This document shows positions 26,390 to 35,417 of a DNA stretch of 64,000 bases, one piece after another. The stretch lies in the NCBI GenBank assembly GCA_023954015.1, contig JAMLIS010000002.1:62001-126000 (forward strand). Reading direction: 5' to 3'. Numbering within the stretch: position 1 is the first letter of the stretch; each line of letters starts with the position of its first letter. Origin of the DNA: Burkholderiaceae bacterium (lineage in GTDB: Bacteria > Pseudomonadota > Gammaproteobacteria > Burkholderiales > Burkholderiaceae_E). The translations under genes and the position numbers were made by a program. The notes under the pieces are model-generated. The model worked only from the letters and a program-made list of their open reading frames with translations. It did no database searches and was not told the DNA's origin.

Positions 26390-27248
26390 TCGACGATCGA
26401 CTCGCCGCGTGCATCGATCTCGCGCGACAACCCGGTACCACCGACGAGCATCGGCAACTGCGCGACGCGATCCGCCGCTTCGTCGATCGCGAGATCGCGC
26501 CGCACGTCGACGCTTGGGACGAGGCGGGCGAATTCCCGCGCGAACTGCACCGCAAGGCGGCTGCAATCGGACTGCTCGGGCTCGGTTACCCGGAAGCGGT
26601 GGGCGGCACTCCCTGCGACACGCTGTCACGCATCGTCGCGACGATCGAGCTCGCACGCGCCGGGTCGGGCGGGCTCATCGCCGGCCTGATGACGCACACG
26701 ATCATGCTCGGCCCGCTGCTCGAGGCAGGCGCGCCGGCGCTCGTCGAACGAATCGTTCCGGCCATCCTGCGCGGCGAGGCGATCGGCGCGCTCGCGGTCA
26801 CCGAGCCTTCGGGCGGCTCCGATGTGGCGCAGCTGCACACGCGCGCACGCGCAGGCGCCGACGGCTGGCGCCTGCACGGTTCGAAGACCTTCATCACTTC
26901 GGGCATGCGCGCGGATCACTACCTGGTTGCCGCGCGCACGTCGGGCCACGGCGCCGAAGGCATCTCGCTCTTCCTCGTCGACCGCGACACGCCCGGCTTC
27001 TCGCGCACGCCGCTGCGCAAGACTGGCTGGTGGTGCTCCGACACCGCACAACTGCACTTCGACGACTGCGCTGTGGCGCGCGATCGCCTCGTCGGCCCGC
27101 TCGACGCGGGTTTCCCGCTCGTCATGGCTACATGCGCGGCACGCGCGTGGAGCGCATCTACCGCGAAGTGAAGGTCATGATGATCGGCGGCGGCGCCGAG
27201 GAGGTGCTCGTCGAGCTCGCCGCCCGCCAACTGGGAGTGTGCCCTTGA
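26386..27248 (+). pseudogene. Acyl-CoA dehydrogenase with internal deletion and frameshift
   Basis: Residues 1-246 read as a normal acyl-CoA dehydrogenase: LRDAIRRFVDREIAPHVDAW, LAVTEPSGGSDVAQLHT, LHGSKTFITSGMRADHYL and DTAQLHFDDC up to LDAGFPLVMA. At about 27125-27130 the frame is lost and the first frame stops at 27171. The adjoining frame carries only the family's C terminus, YMRGTRVERIYREVKVMMIGGG, ending at TGA 27246-27248. In intact homologues about 100 residues (helices G to J, including the usual catalytic base) separate these blocks. This is therefore an internal deletion that is not a multiple of three, and the protein should be inactive. The downstream TTG start still overlaps the old stop codon. 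Confidence 0.82.
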
Positions 27249-28048
27249 GTGCAACGAACGCCGGCGCGGCCGGCGTACCCGTCCTTTACGAGCGCGACGA
27301 AGCAGTCGCAACCGTCACGCTGAACCGCCCCGAGGTGCTGAACGCGCTCGACGACGCGATCGGGCGCGCGCTGCTCGAGGCCATCGAACGCGCAGCGGCC
27401 GACGAGACGGTACGGGCGCTGGTGCTCACCGGTGCCGGACGCGGCTTCTCGTCCGGCGCCGACCTCGCCTCGGTGAAACCCGAGGTCGCGCTCGACCTCG
27501 GCCGGCTGCTGCGCGAGCGCTACCACCCGCTGATCCTCGCGCTGCGCCGCATGCCCAAGCCGGTGATCTGCGCAGTGAACGGCGCGGCGGCCGGCGCCGG
27601 CATGAGCATCGCGATCGCCGGCGACATCGTCCTCGCCGCGCGCTCGGCGTACTTCGTGCAGGCCTTCTCGAAGATCGGCCTGGTGCCCGACGCGGGCAGC
27701 ACCTGGATGCTGCCGCGGCTGGTCGGTGAAGGCCGCGCACGCGCGCTCGCCCTGCTCGGCGAGCGGATCGACGCCGAGAGCGCGCAACGAATCGGACTCG
27801 TCTGGGAAGTCCACGACGACGACGCGCTGCTGCCGCGCGCGCAGGCGCTTGCGAAGCAGCTCGCGCAACGCCCCACGCGCGCACTCGCGTTGATAAAGGA
27901 AGTTTTCGAAGGCACGATGCAGCGCGACCTGGAAGCGCAACTCGAGCGCGAGGCGTCGCTGCAGACGCTCGCCGGGCGTACCGAAGACTTCCGCGAAGGC
28001 GTGGCGGCTTTCCTCGAGCGGCGAGCGCCGCGGTTCCGGGGCCGCTGA
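27245..28048 (+). CDS. Enoyl-CoA hydratase/isomerase (PaaG-like crotonase)
   Basis: The protein has 267 residues. It most likely starts at TTG 27245, which overlaps the upstream stop and sits 7 bp after GGGAG (27233-27237); GTG 27239 is too close to that ribosome-binding site. Crotonase motifs: VATVTLNRPEVLNALDD, the oxyanion-hole segments ALVLTGAGRGFSSGADL and CAVNGAAAGAGMSIAIAGD, and SKIGLVPDAGSTWMLPRLVG. The Asp in LVPDAGST at the usual second catalytic position is typical of the PaaG isomerase subgroup (2-(1,2-epoxyphenyl)acetyl-CoA isomerase) and also occurs in other isomerases. In this operon it more likely acts on a branched enoyl-CoA. Confidence 0.87.
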   Translation: MSATNAGAAGVPVLYERDEAVATVTLNRPEVLNALDDAIGRALLEAIERAAADETVRALVLTGAGRGFSSGADLASVKPEVALDLGRLLRERYHPLILALRRMPKPVICAVNGAAAGAGMSIAIAGDIVLAARSAYFVQAFSKIGLVPDAGSTWMLPRLVGEGRARALALLGERIDAESAQRIGLVWEVHDDDALLPRAQALAKQLAQRPTRALALIKEVFEGTMQRDLEAQLEREASLQTLAGRTEDFREGVAAFLERRAPRFRGR

Positions 28049-28539
28049 TGACCTCGGGTGCCTCGGCGACGCCGCGCAGCGCCACCGAGCAGCGACGGCT
28101 CGAGGAGGCGTTGCGCGATCTTTTCGAGGAGCGCATCTCGTTCAACCGCCTGCTCGGCGTGCGCGTCGATTCCTTCGACCCGGCCGACGCGCGCATCTCC
28201 TTCGAGATGCGACCCGAGTTCGTCGGCCACTACCTGTACGGTCGACTGCACGGCGGCGTGATCTCGTCGGTGCTCGACGCAGCCGGCGGATTCGCCTTGA
28301 TGTGCGCGATCGCCGAGAAATTCCGCGCCGACGACACCGAACAGGTGCTGCTGCGCTTCGCGCGCATGGGAACGATCGATCTTCGCGTCGACTTCCTGCG
28401 CCAGGGCATCGGCCGGCGCTTCGACGCCAGCGCGCGCACAACGCGCCTGGGCGGGCGGATCGGTTCGGTGCAGTGCCGCCTCGAAGGCGACGACGGCAAG
28501 CTGATCGCTACCGCGTCGGCCGCCTACGTCGTGAGTTGA
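28048..28539 (+). CDS. Hotdog-fold acyl-CoA thioesterase (PaaI/YigI-like)
   Basis: The protein has 163 residues. ATG 28048 overlaps the stop of the hydratase gene. The hotdog motif GRLHGGVISSVLDAAGGFALM provides the long central helix with its Asp base. GTIDLRVDFLRQGIGRRF and GKLIATASAAYVV complete the fold. Family members hydrolyse acyl-CoA thioesters in the cytosol and often accompany aryl- or branched-chain acyl-CoA degradation to recycle stalled CoA. It is the last gene before a 140-bp gap leading to the Liv importer. Confidence 0.85.
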   Translation: MTSGASATPRSATEQRRLEEALRDLFEERISFNRLLGVRVDSFDPADARISFEMRPEFVGHYLYGRLHGGVISSVLDAAGGFALMCAIAEKFRADDTEQVLLRFARMGTIDLRVDFLRQGIGRRFDASARTTRLGGRIGSVQCRLEGDDGKLIATASAAYVVS

Positions 28540-28679
28540 AGACCGATGTCGATTTCGTCGCGACGGCGCCGGGCCGTCGCTGCGGGATTCCCCGATCCGG
28601 TTCGCCCGGCATTTTCCGTATTACCATCGTCTCGCCGCTTCGACGGCACACAAGACCATAGGCAGAGGAGATCCGGCTC

Positions 28680-29555
28680 TTGCAGATACTGCAATTGCTC
28701 GTCGGCGGTATCGCCCAGGGCTGCATCTACGGGCTGATCGCACTCGGTTTCGTCCTGATCTACAAAGCCACCGAGACGGTGAGCTTTGCGCAGGGCGAGC
28801 TGATGATGCTCGGCGCCTTCCTCGGCCTGGCACTGATGGCCGGACTCGGCTTCCCGTTCTGGCTCGCGGTCCTGGCGGCAGTGGCGGCGATGGCACTGCT
28901 CGGCATCGCGCTCGAGTTCACGATCATCCGCCCGATCCTGGGCCAGCCGGCGTTTTCGATCGTGATGCTCACGATCGGCATCGGCTACGTTGCGCGCGGC
29001 GCGATCACGATGATCCCGGGCCTGGGCACCGAAACGCACACGCTGCCGGTCCCCTTTCGCAACGAAGTCGTGCGCCTCGGCGAACTGGTCGTCGCGGTCG
29101 AGCAGCTCGCCGTCATCGGCGCGACGGCGGCACTCAGCGCCCTGCTCTACGCGATGTTCCGCTTCAGCAAGATCGGCGTCGCGATGCAGGCGGCCTCGCA
29201 GAACCAGCTCGCCGCCTACTACATGGGCATCCCGGTCAAGCGCCTGAACGGCCTCGTCTGGGGGCTGGCCGCCGCGGTCGCGGCGATCGCCGGCCTGCTG
29301 CTCGCGCCGATCACCTTCGTGCACGCGAACATGGGATTCATCGGACTGAAGGCGTTCCCGGCCGCCGTCGTCGGCGGCTTCGGCAGCCTGCCGGGGGCGA
29401 TCGTCGGCGGCCTGGTGATCGGCGTCGTCGAGTCGATGTCGGGCTTCTTCCTGCCGGAGGGCTTCAAGGACATCGCGGCGTACGTCGTCGTGCTGCTGAT
29501 GCTGGCGATAGCGCCGAACGGGTTGTTCGGCGAGCGGCTCGCAAAGAAGGTGTAG
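28680..29555 (+). CDS. livH: Branched-chain-type ABC transporter permease LivH
   Basis: The protein has 291 residues. The start is TTG 28680, nine bases after AGAGGAG; no ATG lies near. The sequence is hydrophobic throughout, with about eight helices. It shows the LivH signature QGCIYGLIALGFVLIYKATETVSFAQGE and the cytoplasmic loop ASQNQLAAYYMGIPVKRLNGLVWGLA, which contacts the ATPase. It forms the membrane channel with LivM. The 140 bp upstream (28540-28679) hold no gene and presumably the promoter. Given the neighbouring acyl-CoA genes, the cargo may be a carboxylic or aromatic acid and not an amino acid. Confidence 0.9.
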   Translation: MQILQLLVGGIAQGCIYGLIALGFVLIYKATETVSFAQGELMMLGAFLGLALMAGLGFPFWLAVLAAVAAMALLGIALEFTIIRPILGQPAFSIVMLTIGIGYVARGAITMIPGLGTETHTLPVPFRNEVVRLGELVVAVEQLAVIGATAALSALLYAMFRFSKIGVAMQAASQNQLAAYYMGIPVKRLNGLVWGLAAAVAAIAGLLLAPITFVHANMGFIGLKAFPAAVVGGFGSLPGAIVGGLVIGVVESMSGFFLPEGFKDIAAYVVVLLMLAIAPNGLFGERLAKKV

Positions 29556-29561
29556 ACGGAC

Positions 29562-30638
29562 ATGCGCTTCGTCTTCAAGACGCGCTACGACCAGGACATC
29601 GATCTCGCCCGTCACGCGGGCGATCGTCTCTGGTACGGGCTGCTGCTCGTGCTGCTCGTCGTCGCCCCCGCGTGGCTGCCGGAATACTGGCTCGCGCAGC
29701 TCACCTTCATCCTGATCTACGGCATCGTCGGCGTCGGCCTGATGCTGCTGGCCGGCTACACCGGGCTCTTCTCGCTCGGGCACGCGGCCTTCCTCGGCGT
29801 GGGCGCCTATACCGAGGCCGTGCTCGCCTCGATGGGCTGGCCGTTCCCGCTGTCGCTCGCCGCCGCCGCCGCGCTGTCGGCCGTGGTCGGCGCGATCGTC
29901 GGCCTGCCCGCCCTTCGCGTCAAGGGCATCTACCTGGCGATCGCCACCCTTGCCTTCGGCTTCATCGTCGAGGAGGCGCTCGCGCGCTGGGAGAGCGTCA
30001 CCGGCGGCAACGCCGGCATGCTCGTGCAGACGGCCGACGTCTTCGGCTGGCGCGCCGACACGCCGGCGTCGTTCTATTTCGTCTGCCTGGTCGTCGCGGT
30101 GCTGGCCACGCTCGCGGTGCTGAACCTGCTGCGCGCGCCCACCGGGCGCGCCTTCGTCGCGATCCGCGATTCGGAGATCTCGGCACAGAGCATGGGCATC
30201 CAGCTGGCCCGCTACAAGACGCTGTCGTTCATGGTGTCGGCGGCGCTCGCCGGAGCGGGCGGCGCACTCTACGCGCACCAGATCCGCTTCCTGACCCCCG
30301 ATCAGTTCGGCATCCTGCAGTCGATCGACCTGCTGCTGATGATCGTCATCGGCGGCCTGGGGTCGATCCACGGCGCTTTCCTCGGCGCCGCGTTCCTGAT
30401 CACGATGCCGCAGCTGATCACGCTGGCGAAAGACTTCCTTCCCGAGGCGATCGGCCAGGCGACGGGCCTGCAGGCCTTCGTCTACGGCGTGGTACTGATC
30501 GCGTTCGTGCTCTTCGAGCCGCTCGGGCTGTACGGGCGGTGGCTGAAGCTGCGCACCTGGTTCTCGCTGTTCCCGTTCTACCGAGCGGGAATGTTCCGCC
30601 GGCAGAAGTCCTTCCAGAAGTCGGAGCGACTGCGATGA
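29562..30638 (+). CDS. livM: Branched-chain-type ABC transporter permease LivM
   Basis: The protein has 358 residues, about ten hydrophobic segments. Family signatures are [45 protein letters not shown] and the ATPase-contact loop [22 protein letters not shown]. It starts 7 bp after livH and ends in an ATGA overlap with livG. It carries an extra, positively charged C-terminal tail of about 40 residues beyond the last helix ([19 protein letters not shown] onwards), longer than in E. coli LivM. Confidence 0.9.
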   Translation: MRFVFKTRYDQDIDLARHAGDRLWYGLLLVLLVVAPAWLPEYWLAQLTFILIYGIVGVGLMLLAGYTGLFSLGHAAFLGVGAYTEAVLASMGWPFPLSLAAAAALSAVVGAIVGLPALRVKGIYLAIATLAFGFIVEEALARWESVTGGNAGMLVQTADVFGWRADTPASFYFVCLVVAVLATLAVLNLLRAPTGRAFVAIRDSEISAQSMGIQLARYKTLSFMVSAALAGAGGALYAHQIRFLTPDQFGILQSIDLLLMIVIGGLGSIHGAFLGAAFLITMPQLITLAKDFLPEAIGQATGLQAFVYGVVLIAFVLFEPLGLYGRWLKLRTWFSLFPFYRAGMFRRQKSFQKSERLR

Positions 30639-31432
30639 ACGAGGGCCTGCTGTCGGTTCGCGACCTCACCGTTCGCTTCGGCGGCGTACTCGCCGTGAAT
30701 GCGGTGAGCTTCGACGTGCGCCAGGGCGAGGTCTTCACGTTGATCGGACCCAACGGCGCCGGCAAGACGACGGTGTTCAACCTGATCAGCCGCATCTACG
30801 AGCCAGGCGCCGGCTCGATCGAGTTCGACGGCGTGCGCATCGACCGCACCCCGGCGCATCGCATCGCCGAACTCGGGATCGCGCGCACCTTCCAGAACAT
30901 CGAATTGTTCGAACACGCCACCGTGCTGCAGAACCTGCTGATCGGCAGGCACGTGCACCGGCGTAGCGGCTTCTGGAGCGAGCTGGTGTTCCTGCCGGCG
31001 GTGCGGCGCGCCGAACGCGAAACGCGGCGCAAGGTCGAAGAAGTGATCGATTTCCTCGACCTGCAGCACTACCGCGACACGATGGTCGCCGGTCTGCCGT
31101 ACGGCGTGCGCAAGGTCGTCGAGCTGGCGCGCGCACTTTGCATGCAGCCGCGGCTTCTGCTGCTCGACGAGCCCTCGTCGGGCCTGAACGTCGAGGAAAC
31201 CGGCGACATGGCGTTCTGGATCGAGGACATTCGCGACGACCTGGGCATCACCGTGCTGATGGTCGAGCACGACATGTCGCTCGTCTCGAAGGTCTCCGAC
31301 CGCGTGCTCGCGATGAACCAGGGCGAGGTGCTCGCCGTGGGCACTCCGGCGCAGGTGCAGAACGACGCGTCCGTCGTCGAGGCGTACCTGGGCACTGCCG
31401 ACGATGCCACGTCGCTGAGGCGGGTCGCATGA
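30635..31432 (+). CDS. livG: ABC transporter ATP-binding protein LivG
   Basis: The protein has 265 residues, starting within the livM stop. Walker A is [10 protein letters not shown]-loop at [14 protein letters not shown] signature degenerate ([16 protein letters not shown] in place of LSGGQ), Walker [14 protein letters not shown] and the H-loop His in MVEHDMSLV. The PYGVRK signature is usual for LivG-like subunits. It energises the LivHM channel in tandem with LivF. Confidence 0.92.
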   Translation: MNEGLLSVRDLTVRFGGVLAVNAVSFDVRQGEVFTLIGPNGAGKTTVFNLISRIYEPGAGSIEFDGVRIDRTPAHRIAELGIARTFQNIELFEHATVLQNLLIGRHVHRRSGFWSELVFLPAVRRAERETRRKVEEVIDFLDLQHYRDTMVAGLPYGVRKVVELARALCMQPRLLLLDEPSSGLNVEETGDMAFWIEDIRDDLGITVLMVEHDMSLVSKVSDRVLAMNQGEVLAVGTPAQVQNDASVVEAYLGTADDATSLRRVA

Positions 31433-32220
31433 TCGGAATTCCGCCGGGCACCGAACCGGTGCTGAAGCTGCAGAACGTGGAAAGCGCCTACGGACCGATC
31501 AAGGCGATCCGCGGCGTGAGCCTGCAGGTGCCGCACAGCCGCATCGTCACCGTGCTCGGTTCGAACGGCGCGGGCAAGACGACGATCCTGAAGACGATCT
31601 CCGGAATCATCGACCCGCGCCGGGGCTCGATCCTGTTTCGCGGCGAGAACATCACCGCGAAGGACCCTGCGCACATCGTCGGCCGCGGACTGAGCCACGT
31701 GCCGGAAGGCCGCGAAGTGTTTCCGCTGCTGTCGGTGCACGACAACCTGATGATGGGCGCGTACACGCGCCGCGATCGCGATGCGATCGCGCGCGACCTC
31801 GAGGCGGTATACGGCTACTTCCCGATCCTGCGCGAGCGCGCCGAGCAGGACGCCGGACTCCTGTCGGGAGGGCAGCAGCAGATGCTGGCGATCTCGCGGG
31901 CGCTCATGGCTGCGCCGCAGCTGATCCTGCTCGACGAGCCTAGCCTCGGGCTGTCGCCGAAGCTCACCAGGGAGATCTTCGAGATCGTCGTTCGCATCAA
32001 CCGCGAACGCGGAACGACGATGCTGCTCGTCGAGCAGAACGCGAACATGGCGCTGAACGCGGCCGACTACGGCTACGTGCTCGAGAACGGCCGCATCGTG
32101 ATGGAAGACCGCTGCGAAGTGCTGCGCGAAAAAGAGGACATCCGCGAGTTCTATCTCGGCATCCGCGAAACCGGCGCGCGCGGCGAGCGGCGCTGGAAGC
32201 GCAAGAAGACGTGGCGGTGA
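31429..32220 (+). CDS. livF: ABC transporter ATP-binding protein LivF
   Basis: The protein has 263 residues, starting within the livG stop. Walker A is GSNGAGKTT, signature LLSGGQQQMLAISRAL, Walker B QLILLDEPSLGLSP and the switch region LLVEQNANMAL (Gln in place of the switch His, common in LivF). The N terminus carries the aromatic A-loop Tyr in ESAYGPIKAIRG. A basic C-terminal extension (RRWKRKKTWR) is longer than usual. It is partner of LivG. Confidence 0.92.
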   Translation: MIGIPPGTEPVLKLQNVESAYGPIKAIRGVSLQVPHSRIVTVLGSNGAGKTTILKTISGIIDPRRGSILFRGENITAKDPAHIVGRGLSHVPEGREVFPLLSVHDNLMMGAYTRRDRDAIARDLEAVYGYFPILRERAEQDAGLLSGGQQQMLAISRALMAAPQLILLDEPSLGLSPKLTREIFEIVVRINRERGTTMLLVEQNANMALNAADYGYVLENGRIVMEDRCEVLREKEDIREFYLGIRETGARGERRWKRKKTWR

Positions 32221-32224
32221 CGCG

Positions 32225-34087
32225 ATGAGCGTACTGTGGAACCTGGATCACATCCGCCCGAACGCCGAAATCGTCGTGCCGGGCGAGACGATTCCCGAGC
32301 TGTTCCGCAACGCAGTCGCGATGCGCGGCGACGCGGTCTTCCTGCGCGAGAAGGAGCTCGGCCTGTGGCGCAGCTGGAGCTGGCGCGAGACCGAGCAGGC
32401 GGTGCGCGAGATCGCGATGGGCCTGGCGTCGATCGGCTTCGAACCGGGCGAGTGCGCATCGATCCTGTCGAACACCGTCGTCGAATGGGTGCTCGCCGAC
32501 CTCGGCGTGTTGTGCGCCGGCGGCGTATCGAACGGCATCTACCCCACCGATGCGCCGGCGCAGGTGCGATACCTGTGCGCCGACTCGCGCAGCGTCGTCG
32601 TCTTCGTCGAGAACGACGAACAGCTCGACAAGCTGCTCGAGGTGCGCGACGAGCTGCCGCTGCTGCGCCGAATCGTCGTCTTCGACATGGACGGGTTGCG
32701 CCGCTTCGAGGATCCGATGGTCACGAGCCTCGAGGCGCTGCGCGAGGCGGGACGGGCGTACGACGCGCAGCATACGGGCGAATTCGAGCGGCGCTGCGCC
32801 GCGCGTGGACCCGACGACCTCGCGATCCTGATCTACACATCGGGAACCACCGGCCGGCCCAAGGGCGCGATGCACAGCCACCGCGGTCTCGTCTACACGG
32901 TGCGCGGCTTCAACCTGATCATCTCGCAACGCGACGACGACGAGCGCATGGCGTTCCTGCCGCTGTGCCACGTCGCCGAGCGTCTCGGCGGCGAATACTT
33001 CTCGATCTACTCGGGCGCGCGGCTGAACTTCGTCGAGAATCCCGACACGGTTCCGGAGAACGTACGCGAGATCGCGCCCACCGTGTTCCTCGCGGTGCCG
33101 CGCGTCTGGGAGAAATTCTACTCGGCGGTATCGATCGGCGTGTCGGAGGCGGCGCGCCTGCAGCGGCTTGCCTACCACTGGGCGATCGACGTCGGCCACC
33201 GGGTGGCCGAGCGCGTGCTCACCGGCCGACCAGTGCCGTTGCCACTGCGTGCGGCGTTTCGTGCGGCGCGCTTCGTCGCGCTCGACAACGTCCGCCGGAT
33301 GATCGGCATCCATCGCGCGCGCTACCTCGTCACCGGCGCGGCCCCGATCTCACCCGATCTCGTTCGCTGGTACCTCGCGCTCGGCGTGCCGATGCTCGAG
33401 GTCTGGGGCCAGACCGAGTCGTGCGGCGCATCCACCGGCATGCCGCCGGGCGCGATCCGGCCCGGCTCGATCGGCACGGCCGCGCCGTACAACGAGGTGC
33501 GCATCGACCCCGACACCGGCGAGCTCCTCATCCGCGGGCCGAACGTCTTCATGGGCTACCTGAACCAGCCCGAGAAGACCGCCGAGGCGATCGATGCCGA
33601 CGGCTGGCTGCATACCGGAGACGTGGGCTCGGTGGACGCCGACGGCTACTTTCGGATCACCGACCGGATGAAGGACATCATCATCACGGCCGGCGGCAAG
33701 AACATCACGCCGAGCGAGATCGAAAACGAGCTGAAGTTCTCGCCGTACATCACCGACGCGGTGGTGATCGGCGACCGGCGCTCGTACCTGACCGCGCTCG
33801 TCATGATCGACCAGGACAACGTCGAGAAATACGCCCAGGACCACGATGTTCCGTTCTCGAACTATGCGAGCCTCACGCGTGCGCCCCCGATCGTCGCGCT
33901 GATCCAGGGCGAGGTCGACAAGGTAAACCGCAAGTTCGCGAGGGCCGAGCAGATCAAGGCGTTCCGCCTCATCGACACGCAGCTCACCGCCGAGGACGAG
34001 GAGCTCACGCCGACGATGAAGCTCAAGCGCCGTTTCGTGGAGCAGAAGTACGCGCCGATGATCGAGTCGATGTACCAGGGGGGTTGA
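32225..34087 (+). CDS. Acyl-CoA ligase (AMP-dependent long-chain type)
   Basis: The protein has 620 residues, full length for FadD15-type ligases. Core motifs: the P-loop LIYTSGTTGRPKGAMHSHRG near residue 202, WGQTESCGASTGMPPG, the adenylate-binding DGWLHTGDVGSVDADGYF, ITDRMKDIIITAGGKNITP and the C-terminal catalytic Lys region TPTMKLKRRFVEQKY. It activates a carboxylic acid to its CoA thioester with ATP. Its place between the importer subunits suggests it acts directly on the imported acid, coupling uptake and activation. The cluster therefore has an intact ligase, unlike the remnant at 5584-6215. Confidence 0.92.
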   Translation: MSVLWNLDHIRPNAEIVVPGETIPELFRNAVAMRGDAVFLREKELGLWRSWSWRETEQAVREIAMGLASIGFEPGECASILSNTVVEWVLADLGVLCAGGVSNGIYPTDAPAQVRYLCADSRSVVVFVENDEQLDKLLEVRDELPLLRRIVVFDMDGLRRFEDPMVTSLEALREAGRAYDAQHTGEFERRCAARGPDDLAILIYTSGTTGRPKGAMHSHRGLVYTVRGFNLIISQRDDDERMAFLPLCHVAERLGGEYFSIYSGARLNFVENPDTVPENVREIAPTVFLAVPRVWEKFYSAVSIGVSEAARLQRLAYHWAIDVGHRVAERVLTGRPVPLPLRAAFRAARFVALDNVRRMIGIHRARYLVTGAAPISPDLVRWYLALGVPMLEVWGQTESCGASTGMPPGAIRPGSIGTAAPYNEVRIDPDTGELLIRGPNVFMGYLNQPEKTAEAIDADGWLHTGDVGSVDADGYFRITDRMKDIIITAGGKNITPSEIENELKFSPYITDAVVIGDRRSYLTALVMIDQDNVEKYAQDHDVPFSNYASLTRAPPIVALIQGEVDKVNRKFARAEQIKAFRLIDTQLTAEDEELTPTMKLKRRFVEQKYAPMIESMYQGG

Positions 34088-34136
34088 CGGCCGGCCGGCC
34101 GTCAGCCTGGTTCAGGTGGAAAGAGGGAGATCAGAC

Positions 34137-35294
34137 ATGAAGAGAACGATTGTTGCACTGGCTCTGGCAGCGAGCGCTCCGCTGGCGCTCGCGCAGACGC
34201 AGGGAGTCACGAAGGACGAGATCGTCGTCGGCTCGCTGCAGGACCTCTCCGGGCCGCTGGCCGGCTTCGGCAAGCAGTTGCGCTCGGGATTGCAGTTGCG
34301 AGCGGAGGAACTCAACGAACAGGGCGGCGTGCACGGGCGCAAGATACGTCTGATCATCGAGGACGACGGCTACGACCCGCGCAAGGCCGTCCTCGGTGCC
34401 CAGAAACTCGTCAACCAGGACAAGATCTTCGCGATGGTCGCGCACCTGGGAACCGCGCCCAACATGGCGGCGATGCCGATCCAGTTCGAGAAGAACGTCG
34501 TCAACTTCTTTCCGATTACCGCGGCACGCGAGATGTACGAGCCCTTCCATCGGCTCAAGTACGCGTTCGCCGCCACCTACTACGACCAGGCGCGCCACGC
34601 CACGCCGGTCCTCGTGAAGCAGAAAGGCGCGAAGAAGGTCTGCACCGTCTACCAGGACGACGAGTTCGGCCTGGAGGTGATGCGCGGCGCGCAGGACGGA
34701 CTGAAGACGATCGGCATGGACTTCGCCGAGAAGACGACCTACAAGCGCGGTGCCACCGACTTCTCGTCGCAGGTGGCGCGCATGAAGGCCGCCTCGTGCG
34801 ACTTCGTCGTGCTCGGCACCGTGATCCGCGAGACGATCGGCGTGATCGGCACATCGCGCAAGACGGGCTTCGACCCCACCTTCCTCGGCACCAGCGCGTC
34901 ATACACCGAGCTGATCCACAAGCTCGGCGGCAAGGCGATGGACGGCCTGTACGCGACGATGACGGTGCAGGTTCCGTACCTCGATGACGCCTCGCAGCCG
35001 CTGCGCTTCTGGGCGAACAAGTACAAGACGAAGTTCGGCGACGACCCGAGCGTCTTCTCGGTGTACGGCTACCTGGCGCTCGACAGTTTCATCCGCGCCG
35101 CCGACAAGGCGGGCCCGAACCTGACGACCGACTCGTTCGTGAAGGCGATGGACACGATGTCGATCCCGGGCGACATCTTCGGCAGCGCGCCACAGACCTT
35201 CGGACCGAAGAAGCGCCTGGGCAGCAACGCCGCTCGCCTGTCGCAGATCCAGGACGGCCGCTGGAAGGTGATCTCGGACTACTACACCGACTGA
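34137..35294 (+). CDS. ABC transporter periplasmic substrate-binding protein (LivJ/LivK-like)
   Basis: The protein has 385 residues. ATG 34137 follows AGAGGGAGA and starts a clear signal peptide (MKRTIVALALAASAPLALA, then QTQGV). The mature protein is a type I periplasmic-binding fold (Peripla_BP_6): EIVVGSLQDLSGPLAGFGKQ, VHGRKIRLIIEDDGYDPRKA, VCTVYQDDEFGLEVMRG. The binding pocket residues do not let me distinguish amino acid from aromatic or fatty acid ligands. It completes the livHMGF importer, 50 bp after the acyl-CoA ligase. Confidence 0.9.
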   Translation: MKRTIVALALAASAPLALAQTQGVTKDEIVVGSLQDLSGPLAGFGKQLRSGLQLRAEELNEQGGVHGRKIRLIIEDDGYDPRKAVLGAQKLVNQDKIFAMVAHLGTAPNMAAMPIQFEKNVVNFFPITAAREMYEPFHRLKYAFAATYYDQARHATPVLVKQKGAKKVCTVYQDDEFGLEVMRGAQDGLKTIGMDFAEKTTYKRGATDFSSQVARMKAASCDFVVLGTVIRETIGVIGTSRKTGFDPTFLGTSASYTELIHKLGGKAMDGLYATMTVQVPYLDDASQPLRFWANKYKTKFGDDPSVFSVYGYLALDSFIRAADKAGPNLTTDSFVKAMDTMSIPGDIFGSAPQTFGPKKRLGSNAARLSQIQDGRWKVISDYYTD

Positions 35295-35307
35295 AGGTAG
35301 GCGAGCG

Positions 35308-35340
35308 TCCGCGGGCGGCATGGAGCGCACCACCCGCGGA
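35308..35340 (+). terminator. Stem-loop after the Liv binding-protein gene
   Basis: TCCGCGGG at 35308-35315 pairs with CCCGCGGA at 35333-35340, with two more pairs possible after one mismatch, around a loop of about 12 bases. It lies 14 bp after the stop codon, before the convergent acyl-CoA dehydrogenase gene. No T-run follows, so it may act only as an mRNA end-protecting structure. Confidence 0.4.
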
Positions 35341-35417
35341 TCAGGTCGTCTTCCAGAGAGATCGGACGGGTATGGCGTAGAAGCCCTCGCCGAACGGGGC
35401 CTGGCAATCACCCACGT

